A stretch of 64,000 nt of DNA from Thermoflexus sp. (GTDB lineage: Bacteria; Chloroflexota; Anaerolineae; Aggregatilineales; Aggregatilineaceae), in assembly GCA_020724465.1 (NCBI GenBank), contig DYGX01000007.1, positions 177,408 through 241,407 on the forward strand. Direction: 5' to 3'. Position numbers and translations under genes: made by a program. The stretch's first letter is position 1, and the number at the start of each line of letters is the position of its first letter. Below are positions 17,798 to 26,124 of this stretch, piece by piece. Under the pieces are notes generated by a model. It saw only the letters and a program-made list of their open reading frames with translations, ran no database searches and was not told where the DNA came from.

Positions 17798-18739
17798 ATG
17801 TCTGTCGCTGTTCCGCCCCGTTTTGGGATCAACATTGACCCGACCGCCGGCGATCTGGCACTGCCGTTCGCACGGGCCGCGATCGCTGACCGAACCGGGC
17901 TGGATCTGATCGCGCTGCAGGATCACCCCTACAACCGCCGTATGCTGGAAACCTGGACGCTGCTGAGCATGCTGGCCGCGCGGACCGGGCGCGTGCATCT
18001 GCTCACCAACGTCGCCAACACACCGCTGCGCCCGCCGGCCATGCTCGCCAAGCAAACCGCCACGCTGGACCTGCTGAGTGGGGGCCGCTTTGAGCTGGGG
18101 ATCGGCGCGGGCGCTTACTGGGCGGGCATCGCCGCCTACGGCGTGGACGAGCGCACGGCAGGCGAGTCCTACCGGGCGTTCAGAGAGGCGCTGACCATCA
18201 TCCGCGGGATGCTTGAGCACTCGAACGGCTCGTTCAGCTACGACGGCGAGTACTACCGCGTGCGCGGCGCGCGGCCCGGCCCCGGTCCGAACCACGTCGT
18301 GCCGATCTGGACCGGCGCTGTTGGCCCGCGCATGCAGCGGCTCAGCGGGCGGATGGCGGACGGCGTCATCGTGTCCTACACCTACGTCCCGCCCGAAAAG
18401 CTGGCAGCGCTCAATGACGCCATCGACGAAGGCGCCGCCCAGGCGAACCGCTCGCCAGCGGCGATCCGGCGCGGCTACAATCTGATGGGCGCGATCGCGC
18501 CGAGCCGCGCGGGGATCAAGGCCGAGAGCGGCCTGGTCGGCCCACCCGAACGCTGGGTCGATACCATCCTGGCGCTGTATCACGAGTCGCGCATGGACAC
18601 CTTCGTCTTCTGGCCGGTGGCCGGAGACGAAGAACGCCAGATCGCCGTGTTCGCCGAGGAAGTCGTCCCGGCAGTGCGCGCCGCACTTGACGGCTCCCCG
18701 CAGCCTGCAAAGGACCAAACCGCATGGCCGAAACGCTAA
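17798..18739 (+). CDS. LLM-class (luciferase-like) flavin oxidoreductase
   Basis: A 313-residue bacterial luciferase-like protein. FGINIDPTAGD at the start, AKQTATLDLLSGGRFELGIGAG (positions about 85-105) and YRAFREALTIIRGML are typical of the FMN/F420-dependent LLM barrel. ATG 17798 is chosen because AAGGAG (17786-17791) is 6 nt away; an upstream in-frame start at 17735 lies before the hairpin. It overlaps the dioxygenase start by 16 bp, so it is in the same operon. Whether it uses FMN or F420, and which substrate, is not visible from sequence. Confidence 0.85.
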   Translation: MSVAVPPRFGINIDPTAGDLALPFARAAIADRTGLDLIALQDHPYNRRMLETWTLLSMLAARTGRVHLLTNVANTPLRPPAMLAKQTATLDLLSGGRFELGIGAGAYWAGIAAYGVDERTAGESYRAFREALTIIRGMLEHSNGSFSYDGEYYRVRGARPGPGPNHVVPIWTGAVGPRMQRLSGRMADGVIVSYTYVPPEKLAALNDAIDEGAAQANRSPAAIRRGYNLMGAIAPSRAGIKAESGLVGPPERWVDTILALYHESRMDTFVFWPVAGDEERQIAVFAEEVVPAVRAALDGSPQPAKDQTAWPKR

Positions 18740-19686
18740 CCGGGATTCACCACGTCACCGCCATCGCCAGCGATCCCCAGCGCAACGTCGACTTCTACGT
18801 GGGCGTGTTGGGGCTGCGTCTGGTCAAGCAGACCGTCAACTTCGACGACCCCGGCACCTATCACTTCTACTACGGGGACGAGCTGGGGCGCCCCGGCACG
18901 ATCCTGACCTTCTTCCCCTGGCCCGGCGCGCGCCGGGGCCGCCAGGGGGCCGGGCAGATCGGCGCGACGGCGTTCAGCGTGCCGGCTGGCTCGCTCGGCT
19001 TCTGGACAGCGCGTCTGTCAGCGGCTGGTGTCGCGGTCAGCGGTCCGGACGTGCGCTTTGACGAAGACGTCATCGCGTTCGCCGATCCGGACGGCCTGCG
19101 GCTGGAGATCGTGGGCGACGAGGCCGCCGGGATGATCCCCGGCTGGGACGGCGGGCCGCTGCCGGCGGAGCACGCCATTCGCGGCATGCACAGCGTCAGC
19201 CTGTGGGCAGCAGACGCGGCCCTGACCGGTGCGATCCTGCGCCACACCCTGGGCTTTGCGCCGGTCGCCGAAGCAGGCAATCGGACGCGCTACCACACCG
19301 CCGGGTCGGGCGTCGGGACGCGGGTTGACGTCCTGCACGTGCCGGATGCCGGTCCGGCTGCCGGCGGCGCGGGAACGGTGCATCACGTCGCGTGGCGGGC
19401 GGCGGATGACGCGCAGCAACGGGCCTGGCGCGAGCGCGTCGCCGCGCACGGGCTGCGCGTGACGGACGTGCTGGACCGCCAGTATTTTCGTTCGATCTAC
19501 TTCCGCGAGCCGGGCGGCGTGCTGTTCGAGATCGCGACCGATCCGCCGGGCTTCACGCTGGATGAAACGCCCGACGCGCTGGGCACGTCGCTCAAGCTGC
19601 CGCCGTGGTACGAGCCGCAGCGGGCCGCCATCGAGCGCGTCCTGCCGCCGATCCGCGTCCCGGCCGGGAAGGGCGCGCATGGCTGA
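18724..19686 (+). CDS. Ring-cleaving dioxygenase, MhqO/MhqA-like (tandem glyoxalase fold)
   Basis: A 320-residue protein with two vicinal-oxygen-chelate modules. It starts GIHHVTAIASDPQRNVDFYVGVLGLRLVK with the first metal His, has a second at GTVHHVAWR and an acidic ligand in PGGVLFEIATDPPGF. This layout matches MhqO-type Fe(II) hydroquinone dioxygenases. Known homologues in Bacillus are repressed by the MarR protein MhqR and detoxify quinones. It overlaps the LLM gene upstream and the esterase gene downstream (ATGGCTGA), indicating coupled translation. Confidence 0.88.
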   Translation: MAETLTGIHHVTAIASDPQRNVDFYVGVLGLRLVKQTVNFDDPGTYHFYYGDELGRPGTILTFFPWPGARRGRQGAGQIGATAFSVPAGSLGFWTARLSAAGVAVSGPDVRFDEDVIAFADPDGLRLEIVGDEAAGMIPGWDGGPLPAEHAIRGMHSVSLWAADAALTGAILRHTLGFAPVAEAGNRTRYHTAGSGVGTRVDVLHVPDAGPAAGGAGTVHHVAWRAADDAQQRAWRERVAAHGLRVTDVLDRQYFRSIYFREPGGVLFEIATDPPGFTLDETPDALGTSLKLPPWYEPQRAAIERVLPPIRVPAGKGAHG

Positions 19687-20332
19687 CCCGTCTGCCCTCG
19701 ACCCGCACGCCGGGCAACCGGTCCGCGCCGCCGGCGAGCCGCTGGAGCGGGCGCGCGCCGCGCTGGTGTTGCTGCACGGGCGGGGCGCCACCGCCGACGA
19801 CATCCTCGCCCTGGCGGACGCCATCGGGCAGCCGGGCCTGGCCTACCTGGCGCCTCAGGCTGCCGGTTTCTCCTGGTATCCATTCCCGTTTCTCGCGCCG
19901 CTGGACGCCAACGAGCCCTATCTCTCATCTGCCCTGGCGCTGGTGGATGCCGTTGTTGCGCAGGCCGGGCAGGCGGGTCTTGCGCCGGACCGGATCGCGC
20001 TGGCGGGCTTTTCGCAGGGGGCGTGTCTGGCGCTGGAATACGCGGCGCGCCACGCCCGCCGCTATGGCGCGGTGCTGGCCTTCAGCGGCGGCCTGATCGG
20101 CCCGGACGGCACCCCGCGCGACTACGGCGGATCGCTGGATGGAACGCCCGTCTTCCTGGGCTGCGGCGACCGCGATCCGCATATCCCCCTGGCGCGCGTC
20201 GAGCACAGCGCCGACGTGCTGGCGCGCCTGGGCGGCGAAGTCATCCGGCGCATTTACCCCGGCATGGGACACATGATCAACGAGGACGAGCTGGCGACCG
20301 CGCGCGAGCTACTGCGCCCGCTGGTCTCCTGA
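19679..20332 (+). CDS. Carboxylesterase / phospholipase-like alpha/beta hydrolase (MhqD-like)
   Basis: A 217-residue serine hydrolase of the carboxylesterase/thioesterase group. VLLHGRGATADD forms the oxyanion region, Ser112 lies in GFSQGA, Asp in CGDRDPHIP and His in GMGHMI. ATG 19679 overlaps the dioxygenase stop; the frame is open further upstream but that part is a shadow of the dioxygenase. Bacillus MhqD is a homologue found beside MhqO in the quinone-response operon, which matches the local context. Confidence 0.87.
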   Translation: MADPSALDPHAGQPVRAAGEPLERARAALVLLHGRGATADDILALADAIGQPGLAYLAPQAAGFSWYPFPFLAPLDANEPYLSSALALVDAVVAQAGQAGLAPDRIALAGFSQGACLALEYAARHARRYGAVLAFSGGLIGPDGTPRDYGGSLDGTPVFLGCGDRDPHIPLARVEHSADVLARLGGEVIRRIYPGMGHMINEDELATARELLRPLVS

Positions 20333-20594
20333 GCCGGGTCCGGTGTAAGCGTCGCACCCGGCGATCCCGCCCCCGCACACCAGGCTGGCGCGTCCACCGG
20401 CTGTTTGTCGCGCGCTCCGACACGCCGCGCGTTCCATCTTCACACCCTCCCCAAAACCCCATTTTGAACGAATTTCCCGATCGGGCGCTCCTGGTAAGCG
20501 CCCCGTTGTATACAGTTCGATATGCTAATTACAACACACTAGATTGCGCTCATAGCGTCTGGAGACGCAGAGCAGAATTCGGTACTGATGCACT

Positions 20595-21122
20595 ATGGCT
20601 CTTCTGACGACCTACCACTGTAATCGCTGCGGCCAAGTCCTTCATGGGAAGGACGTACCGTGCTCAGACTGCGAGGACACGCCGGTGCCGCCCCGGGTCA
20701 CCGCGACGCAGCCGCTGCGCCGCCGCCCGCTCACCGTCGCGTCCGAGCGCAAGGGGAATGAGCGCTTCGATTTCCATTCCAGCGTGCTGCTGCAGTTCTT
20801 CCCGTCGGGCGTGTGCTATACGCTCTCGCTGGCGTCGCCGGTGGTGTTGGGACGCGGCTCGGCGCCCGATGCCAACATCCTCGATCTGTCGGAGCTGGGC
20901 GCGCACCGTCACGGCGTGTCGCGCCAGCACTGCCTGCTGTGGCGGCGTGGTAAGCACCTTGTTGTGACCGATCTTGATAGCACCAACGGCACCTACCTCA
21001 ACGGGGAATTGCTGCGCCCACATGAGGAATATCTGGTCGCCGATGGAGACCAGTTGATCCTCGGCACGCTTCACGCCACCATCTTCTTCAATCGCAACGG
21101 GAACAGCCACCGGCCCGCGTGA
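20595..21122 (+). CDS. Zinc-ribbon and FHA-domain protein
   Basis: A 175-residue protein. Cys9, Cys12, Cys23 and Cys26 form a small zinc ribbon. After a basic linker, residues about 80-170 form an FHA domain with the phosphothreonine-binding motifs GRGS, VSRQHC and STNGTYLNG. FHA domains bind phospho-Thr peptides, often products of Ser/Thr kinases; no kinase gene is nearby. I see no clear ribosome binding site for ATG 20595. The 262-bp gap before it (20333-20594) holds no ORF I can support and no clear promoter. Confidence 0.85.
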   Translation: MALLTTYHCNRCGQVLHGKDVPCSDCEDTPVPPRVTATQPLRRRPLTVASERKGNERFDFHSSVLLQFFPSGVCYTLSLASPVVLGRGSAPDANILDLSELGAHRHGVSRQHCLLWRRGKHLVVTDLDSTNGTYLNGELLRPHEEYLVADGDQLILGTLHATIFFNRNGNSHRPA

Positions 21123-21133
21123 GAGCGCGGGTG

Positions 21134-21162
21134 TTGACACGGGCCGGAATCGGCTGTATGCT
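21134..21162 (+). promoter_or_regulatory. Sigma-70 promoter of the lacI-type gene
   Basis: TTGACA (21134-21139), 17-bp spacer and TATGCT (21157-21162). The first operator begins at the last base of the -10 box, so repressor binding would block the polymerase. Confidence 0.75.
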
Positions 21163-21183
21163 GTAGTTAAAGGCTTAACTACA
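21162..21183. promoter_or_regulatory. LacI-family operator O1
   Basis: Perfect 9-bp arms TGTAGTTAA and TTAACTACA separated by AGGC. The even-spaced palindrome with a central GC-containing core is typical of LacI/GalR operators. It covers the transcription start region. Confidence 0.75.
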
Positions 21184-21203
21184 GCCGCTCTCTTTTTTGG
21201 GAC

Positions 21204-21225
21204 GATAGTTAATCGCTTAACTATC
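21204..21225. promoter_or_regulatory. LacI-family operator O2
   Basis: Perfect arms GATAGTTAA and TTAACTATC separated by TCGC (10-bp arms if the flanking C and G are counted). The inner TAGTTAA-N4-TTAACTA is the same as in O1, and the centres are exactly 42 bp apart, four helical turns, so two dimers would sit on the same face of DNA. Confidence 0.75.
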
Positions 21226-21246
21226 GCCACGCAGGCGAGGGCGAAC

Positions 21247-22323
21247 ATGCCAACCTTACAGGATGTCTCGCGGCGCGCCGGGGTTTCCACCGCCACCGTC
21301 TCCAAAGTGCTCTCCAACACGCCCTATTTCACCGAAGAGACGCGTCGCAAGGTCATGGAAGCCGTGCGCGAGCTGGGCTATGTTCCCAACCTGGCGGCAC
21401 GCGCTCTGGCCGCCGGCAAGACGCACATCATCGCCGTGGTGTTCCCCTACGTCTACGAGCCGATCTTCAGCGACCCGCTCACCCTGCGCATCCTGGGCGG
21501 CATCGAGTCGGTCATCACCCAGCGCGGCTACAACATGCTGCTCAGCACGCCGCGCCTGTCGCCGTCCGGGCCGGACGAACACTATCGCCAACTGGTGCTC
21601 AGCGGCTATCTGGACGGCCTGATCGCGATCGACAACGTGCCGGAAGCGTCGGTGATCGAGGACGCGCGCGCCAAGAACCTGCCGACCGTTGTCATCGGCT
21701 ACGACGTGCGCGACGGCGACTACTGGGTGCGCAGCGACGATTTTTCCGGCGGCGAGCAGATCATGACCCATATCCTGGGGCTGGGGCACCGCCAGATCGG
21801 CCTGATCACCGTGCCGGAGAATATGAACATGGCGCTGGAGCACCGCATCGAGGGGCTGCGCGCCGTGGCCCAGGCGCACGGCCTGGACTTCGACAGCCTG
21901 CCGCGCGCCAACGGCGACTTTTCGACCGAGAGCGGCGCCGCCTGCGCCGCCGACCTGCTGACCCGCCACCCTGAGATCAGCGCGCTGATCTGCCTGAACG
22001 ACCGTATGGCGATGGGCGCGATCCAGCAGGCACGGCTGATGGGCCGCCGCGTCCCGCAGGATTTGAGCGTGACCGGCTACGACGACATCCCGGCGGCGTC
22101 CAGCTTCGCCCCACCGCTGACCACCATCGACCAGCGCGCGCCCGAAAGCGGGCAGGTCGCCGCGCGCATGCTGTTCGACATCCTCGAAGGCGCCACGCCC
22201 GAACCGACCGTGCTCCCGGTGCACTTCGTGCTCCGCGAGACCACCGCCCCACCCACTCCCGACTTCCGCCCATCGATGCCAACAAACCGATCCGAGTCAC
22301 GAGAGGAGGAACCACCCGCCTGA
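21247..22323 (+). CDS. LacI/GalR-family transcriptional regulator
   Basis: A 358-residue repressor. The N-terminus TLQDVSRRAGVSTATVSKVLSN is the LacI helix-turn-helix with hinge helix, followed by a periplasmic-binding-type sensor domain (DRMAMGAIQQARLMG, DLSVTGYDDIPAAS). Two matching operators lie directly upstream, implying autoregulation. The gene precedes a CUT1 transporter and a GH2 enzyme on the same strand with only 105 bp between, so it probably controls them through read-through or sites elsewhere. The inducer is presumably a galactoside or related sugar, inferred from the GH2 gene. Confidence 0.92.
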   Translation: MPTLQDVSRRAGVSTATVSKVLSNTPYFTEETRRKVMEAVRELGYVPNLAARALAAGKTHIIAVVFPYVYEPIFSDPLTLRILGGIESVITQRGYNMLLSTPRLSPSGPDEHYRQLVLSGYLDGLIAIDNVPEASVIEDARAKNLPTVVIGYDVRDGDYWVRSDDFSGGEQIMTHILGLGHRQIGLITVPENMNMALEHRIEGLRAVAQAHGLDFDSLPRANGDFSTESGAACAADLLTRHPEISALICLNDRMAMGAIQQARLMGRRVPQDLSVTGYDDIPAASSFAPPLTTIDQRAPESGQVAARMLFDILEGATPEPTVLPVHFVLRETTAPPTPDFRPSMPTNRSESREEEPPA

Positions 22324-22428
22324 CGATCACCGAGAGTCTCACCGCTTCGCAGGACCATCCTGGCGCCTCTGACCCAGCGATGGCACACGCAACAAGATGG
22401 AATTAGTTGTTTCAAAAGGAGACCCAGC

Positions 22429-23703
22429 GTGAACAGATCCAAGTTCTCCAAGTTCGGTTTGCTGCTTACACTGTTGTTCGCAGTTGGGCTGCTGGTGCCT
22501 GCCGCGGTGGCGCAGGGACCGCAGTACATCACCTACAACTCCATGCACGGCGACCCCATTCCGCGCGCCTTTGACGAAGAGATGGTCGCCATGTGGAACG
22601 AGGCTCACCCGCTGATGCCGGTGGAGCACTCCATCATCGCGCACGAGGACTTCAAGCAGGCTATCCGCGCGTACCTGACCGCCGATCCGGCCCCGGACGT
22701 GCTGACCTGGTTCGCCGGCGAGCGCGCCCGCTTCTTCATCGACCGCGGGCTGATTGCGGACATCTCGGATGTCTTCGAGGAGTACGGCTTCAACGAGACC
22801 TATGCGCCCGGCTTTGTGGCGCTGGCCACGGTGGATGGCAAGCAGTACTTCCTGCCGACCTCGTACTACTGGTGGGCGGTCTACTACCGGCCCTCACTGT
22901 TCGAGCAGGCCGGGATCACCGAAGTCCCGGAGACCTGGGACGAGTTCCTGGCGGCCTGCGATACGCTGAACGCGGCGGGCATCACGCCGATCACCATCGG
23001 CACGCGCTACCCCTGGACGGCCGCCGCCTGGTTCGACTACCTCAACATGCGTATCAACGGCCCTCAGTTCCACATCGATCTGATGCTGCTCAAGGAGTCG
23101 TACACCGACGAGCGCGTCAAGACCGTCTTCGAATACTGGCAGCAGCTCTTTGATCACAACTGCTTCATCCAGGACGCCGCCGCCTACGCCTGGCAGGAAG
23201 CCCTGACGCCCATGGCTGAAGGCTCCGCGGCAATGTACCTGATGGGCCAGTTCATCGTGGACTCGTACCCGGACGAGCTGGAAGACGACCTGGACTTCTT
23301 CCGCTTCCCGATCATCAACCCGGACGTGCCGATCGGCGAAGACGCGCCGACCGACGGGTACTTCATCGCGGCCAATGCGCGCAACCTGGAAGGCGGCAAG
23401 GAGTTCCTGGCCTTCATCGGGTCGCAGGAGATGCAGCAGAAGGCCTTTGACGAGCTAGGCCGCCTGCCCACCCGCACCGATGTGGACGTCAGCGGCGCCG
23501 CTCCGCTCACCCAGAAGGGGATCGAGCTGATCCAGACCGCCGACTACGTCGCGCAGTTCTACGATCGCGATACGACCGCGCCGATGGCCGAGGCGGGCCT
23601 GAACGGCTTCGCGCGGTTCTGGAGCGACCCAGCCTCGATCGACCAGATTCTCGCCGATCTTGAGGCCGAGCGTCTGCGCATCCTGGAAGAAACCGCCGAG
23701 TAA
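22429..23703 (+). CDS. Extracellular solute-binding protein of a second CUT1 sugar ABC transporter
   Basis: A 424-residue secreted binding protein. The start codon is GTG 22429 with AAAAGGAGA 8 nt upstream. The signal peptide ends near AAVAQGPQ. The mature protein has solute-binding family 1 features (EMVAMWNEAHPLMPVEH, PDVLTWFAGE) and many aromatic residues (SYYWWAVYY) suited to sugar stacking. The next two genes are its permeases; LacI is upstream and a GH2 glycosidase downstream, so the ligand is likely an oligosaccharide or glycoside. Confidence 0.88.
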   Translation: MNRSKFSKFGLLLTLLFAVGLLVPAAVAQGPQYITYNSMHGDPIPRAFDEEMVAMWNEAHPLMPVEHSIIAHEDFKQAIRAYLTADPAPDVLTWFAGERARFFIDRGLIADISDVFEEYGFNETYAPGFVALATVDGKQYFLPTSYYWWAVYYRPSLFEQAGITEVPETWDEFLAACDTLNAAGITPITIGTRYPWTAAAWFDYLNMRINGPQFHIDLMLLKESYTDERVKTVFEYWQQLFDHNCFIQDAAAYAWQEALTPMAEGSAAMYLMGQFIVDSYPDELEDDLDFFRFPIINPDVPIGEDAPTDGYFIAANARNLEGGKEFLAFIGSQEMQQKAFDELGRLPTRTDVDVSGAAPLTQKGIELIQTADYVAQFYDRDTTAPMAEAGLNGFARFWSDPASIDQILADLEAERLRILEETAE

Positions 23704-23800
23704 TCTCTCCCGCAACCCGGCCAGGCCCTGCGCCTGACCCCAGGGCACGGCCATCCGCACGGGTGGCCGTGCCGCTCCCAAGCATGACAAGGAGCGCATC

Positions 23801-25180
23801 ATGGCTACAGCAATCAAATCGCAGCCACTGCGGGAGCCGCTGGACTTCGCCGGCGCGAACTTCCTGGCGATCCTCTACGCAGCGATCATCCTGGTGGCGT
23901 TTATCTTCATGCCGTGGATGTGGACCGAGATCAAATACAGCGGCGCGCGCCTGATGTCCGATGTGCTGACCGGGGGCAGCCTGAAGACGTTTAGCACCTG
24001 GCAGATCGTGTTCATCCCGGTCTCCGCCCTGCTGGCGTTGGGGGCTGGCCTGTGGGGATTGATGGCGCCACATCGCGGCGCCCTGGCCTCAGTCCTGGCA
24101 GCCGCCATCGGCCTGATGGGGCTGGTGTATTATATCGATCTGTATTGGGTGCGCGAGGGCGAGGTGGCCGAGTATATCCGGGCCAACCTGGGCGCCGGCG
24201 CGGACCTCACGCTGGTCGCGCTGGTGGGCCTGGTCGCCCAGACGGTGCTGCTTCTGCCCCCGGTTAACATCCTGGCGCAGCGCCTTGGCCGGCGCGCCTC
24301 AGCGTTGCGGCCACCCGTGCCGCAGAAATGGACCCCCTACCTGTTCCTGCTGCCGGCGCTGGCTCTGTACCTGGTCTGGATCATCGGGCCAACCGTCTAC
24401 ACGTTCTATTTGAGCCTGACGGACTGGGATGGGGTCAGCACGCCGAACTACATCGGCCTGAGAAACTATCGCATCCTGTTCAGCCAGAGCGCCCTGACCG
24501 AATCGTTAGGCAATAACCTGCGCTGGCTGGTCGCGTTTGTGACCGTGCCGACGACGCTCGGCCTGGGCCTAGCCCTGATCTTCAACACCGACATGCGCGG
24601 CGGGCGCTGGTACAAGGTCAGCTTCTATTCGCCGCTGGTACTGTCGTGGCCGGTCATTGCGCTGGTGTGGGCGTGGGTCTATCACCCCTCGAAGGGGCTG
24701 ATCAACTCGCTGCTGATCCAGAGCGGGATCACCAGCGATCCGCCCGGCTGGCTGGCCGATCGCAACCTGGCGATCTACTGCATCATCGCGGCGGCGACCT
24801 GGCGGCAGGTCGGCTACGTCATGGTTCTGTATCTGGCCGGGCTGAAGAACCTCGATCCCACATTCATCGACGCCGGGCTGGTCGATGGGGCCAACCGCTG
24901 GCAGTTGTTCCGGCATGTGATCCTGCCGCTGCTGGCGCCGGTGACGACGATTGTGTTCATCATTTCCGTCATCGACTCGCTGCGCTCGTTCGACCTGGTG
25001 CAGGTCATGACCCGTGGAGGCCAGGGGACGCGCGTTCTGGCGAACTATATGTACATCGAGGCCTTTAACAATTATCGCATGGGGTATGGCGCGGCAATCG
25101 CGGTGGTGCTGTTCACCATCAGCATTGTCTTTGTCGGCCTGTACCTGTGGCGCAGCCTGAAAGACGAGCTGGAGTATTAG
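23801..25180 (+). CDS. CUT1 permease of MalF type with an extra N-terminal membrane domain
   Basis: A 459-residue permease, about 150 residues longer than usual. The C-terminal about 290 residues (from KWTPYLFLLPALALYLVWI) are a standard six-helix MalF/UgpA permease with the EAA loop DAGLVDGANRWQLFRHVILP. The N-terminal about 165 residues add roughly four hydrophobic helices, somewhat as MalF of E. coli carries extra N-terminal helices, but the sequence looks unrelated. AAGGAG precedes the ATG. It is followed after 2 bp by the partner permease. Confidence 0.88.
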   Translation: MATAIKSQPLREPLDFAGANFLAILYAAIILVAFIFMPWMWTEIKYSGARLMSDVLTGGSLKTFSTWQIVFIPVSALLALGAGLWGLMAPHRGALASVLAAAIGLMGLVYYIDLYWVREGEVAEYIRANLGAGADLTLVALVGLVAQTVLLLPPVNILAQRLGRRASALRPPVPQKWTPYLFLLPALALYLVWIIGPTVYTFYLSLTDWDGVSTPNYIGLRNYRILFSQSALTESLGNNLRWLVAFVTVPTTLGLGLALIFNTDMRGGRWYKVSFYSPLVLSWPVIALVWAWVYHPSKGLINSLLIQSGITSDPPGWLADRNLAIYCIIAAATWRQVGYVMVLYLAGLKNLDPTFIDAGLVDGANRWQLFRHVILPLLAPVTTIVFIISVIDSLRSFDLVQVMTRGGQGTRVLANYMYIEAFNNYRMGYGAAIAVVLFTISIVFVGLYLWRSLKDELEY

Positions 25181-25182
25181 CC

Positions 25183-26058
25183 ATGGCCACTCTCGCCAAA
25201 CCACACGCGGCCAGCCGCGTCGGCCCCCTGGCAACGCGCAAGCACATCAATTCGGCGGCCAAATACATCGCGCTGACGCTGTTCACGCTGACCTGGCTGC
25301 TGCCTATCTTCGCCACGCTGCTGACATCCGTCCGCACCATGGACGACATCACGCTGCACGGCTTTTGGAGCCTACCGTCCAAGTTCGCGATCGAGAACTT
25401 CCGCAATGCGTGGGTGGCGGCGCGTGTCCGGCAATACCTGCTCAACAGCTTCATTATCACCATCCCCTCGCTGTTGGGCATGCTGTTTCTGGCGTCGCTG
25501 AGCGCCTATGCCCTGGCCCGCTTCAAATTCCGGGGCAACCTGCTCATTTACTTCATGTACGTCGCCGGCACGATGCTTCCGTTCCAAATCTTGCTGCTGC
25601 CGGTGTTCCGGCTGACCAACCGGCTCGGCCTCTACGACACCTATGGCGCGCTGATCCTGATTCACATCGCGTTCCAGCTCGGCTTCTGCACCTTTGTGAT
25701 GCGCAACTTTATGCGCACCGTGCCGGGCGAGATCCTGGACGCGGCGCGCGTCGACGGCTGCGGCGAGTTCCGCATCTACTGGCAAATCATGCTACCGCTG
25801 AGCCTGCCTTCGCTGGCGGCGCTGGCGACGCTTGAGTTCACGTGGGTGTTCAACGATTTCCTGTGGGCGCTAATCCTGCTCCAGTCGGATTCGCTGCGCC
25901 CGGTCACCGCAGGGCTGGCGACACTTCAGGGGCAGTATGTGACTGACTGGCCGCTGATCACGGCTGGCGCGCTGCTGGCAACCCTGCCAACCGTGTTCGT
26001 CTTTGTCTTCTTGCAGCGGTATTTTATTCAGGGTCTGACCCTGGGATCGGGGAAATAG
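25183..26058 (+). CDS. CUT1 sugar ABC transporter permease, MalG type
   Basis: A 291-residue six-helix permease with the EAA loop DAARVDGCGEFRIYWQIMLP and the terminal FLQRYFIQGLTLGSGK. ATG 25183 is chosen because it immediately follows the upstream TAG and has GGAG in front; an earlier in-frame start at 25147 overlaps the previous gene. No ATP-binding subunit is encoded nearby. Confidence 0.9.
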   Translation: MATLAKPHAASRVGPLATRKHINSAAKYIALTLFTLTWLLPIFATLLTSVRTMDDITLHGFWSLPSKFAIENFRNAWVAARVRQYLLNSFIITIPSLLGMLFLASLSAYALARFKFRGNLLIYFMYVAGTMLPFQILLLPVFRLTNRLGLYDTYGALILIHIAFQLGFCTFVMRNFMRTVPGEILDAARVDGCGEFRIYWQIMLPLSLPSLAALATLEFTWVFNDFLWALILLQSDSLRPVTAGLATLQGQYVTDWPLITAGALLATLPTVFVFVFLQRYFIQGLTLGSGK

Positions 26059-26124
26059 CGTCGCATCTGCGCTGCACACGGGCCTGGATGGGCGTCCGGG
26101 TCCAGCTTCAGAAAGGACACATCC

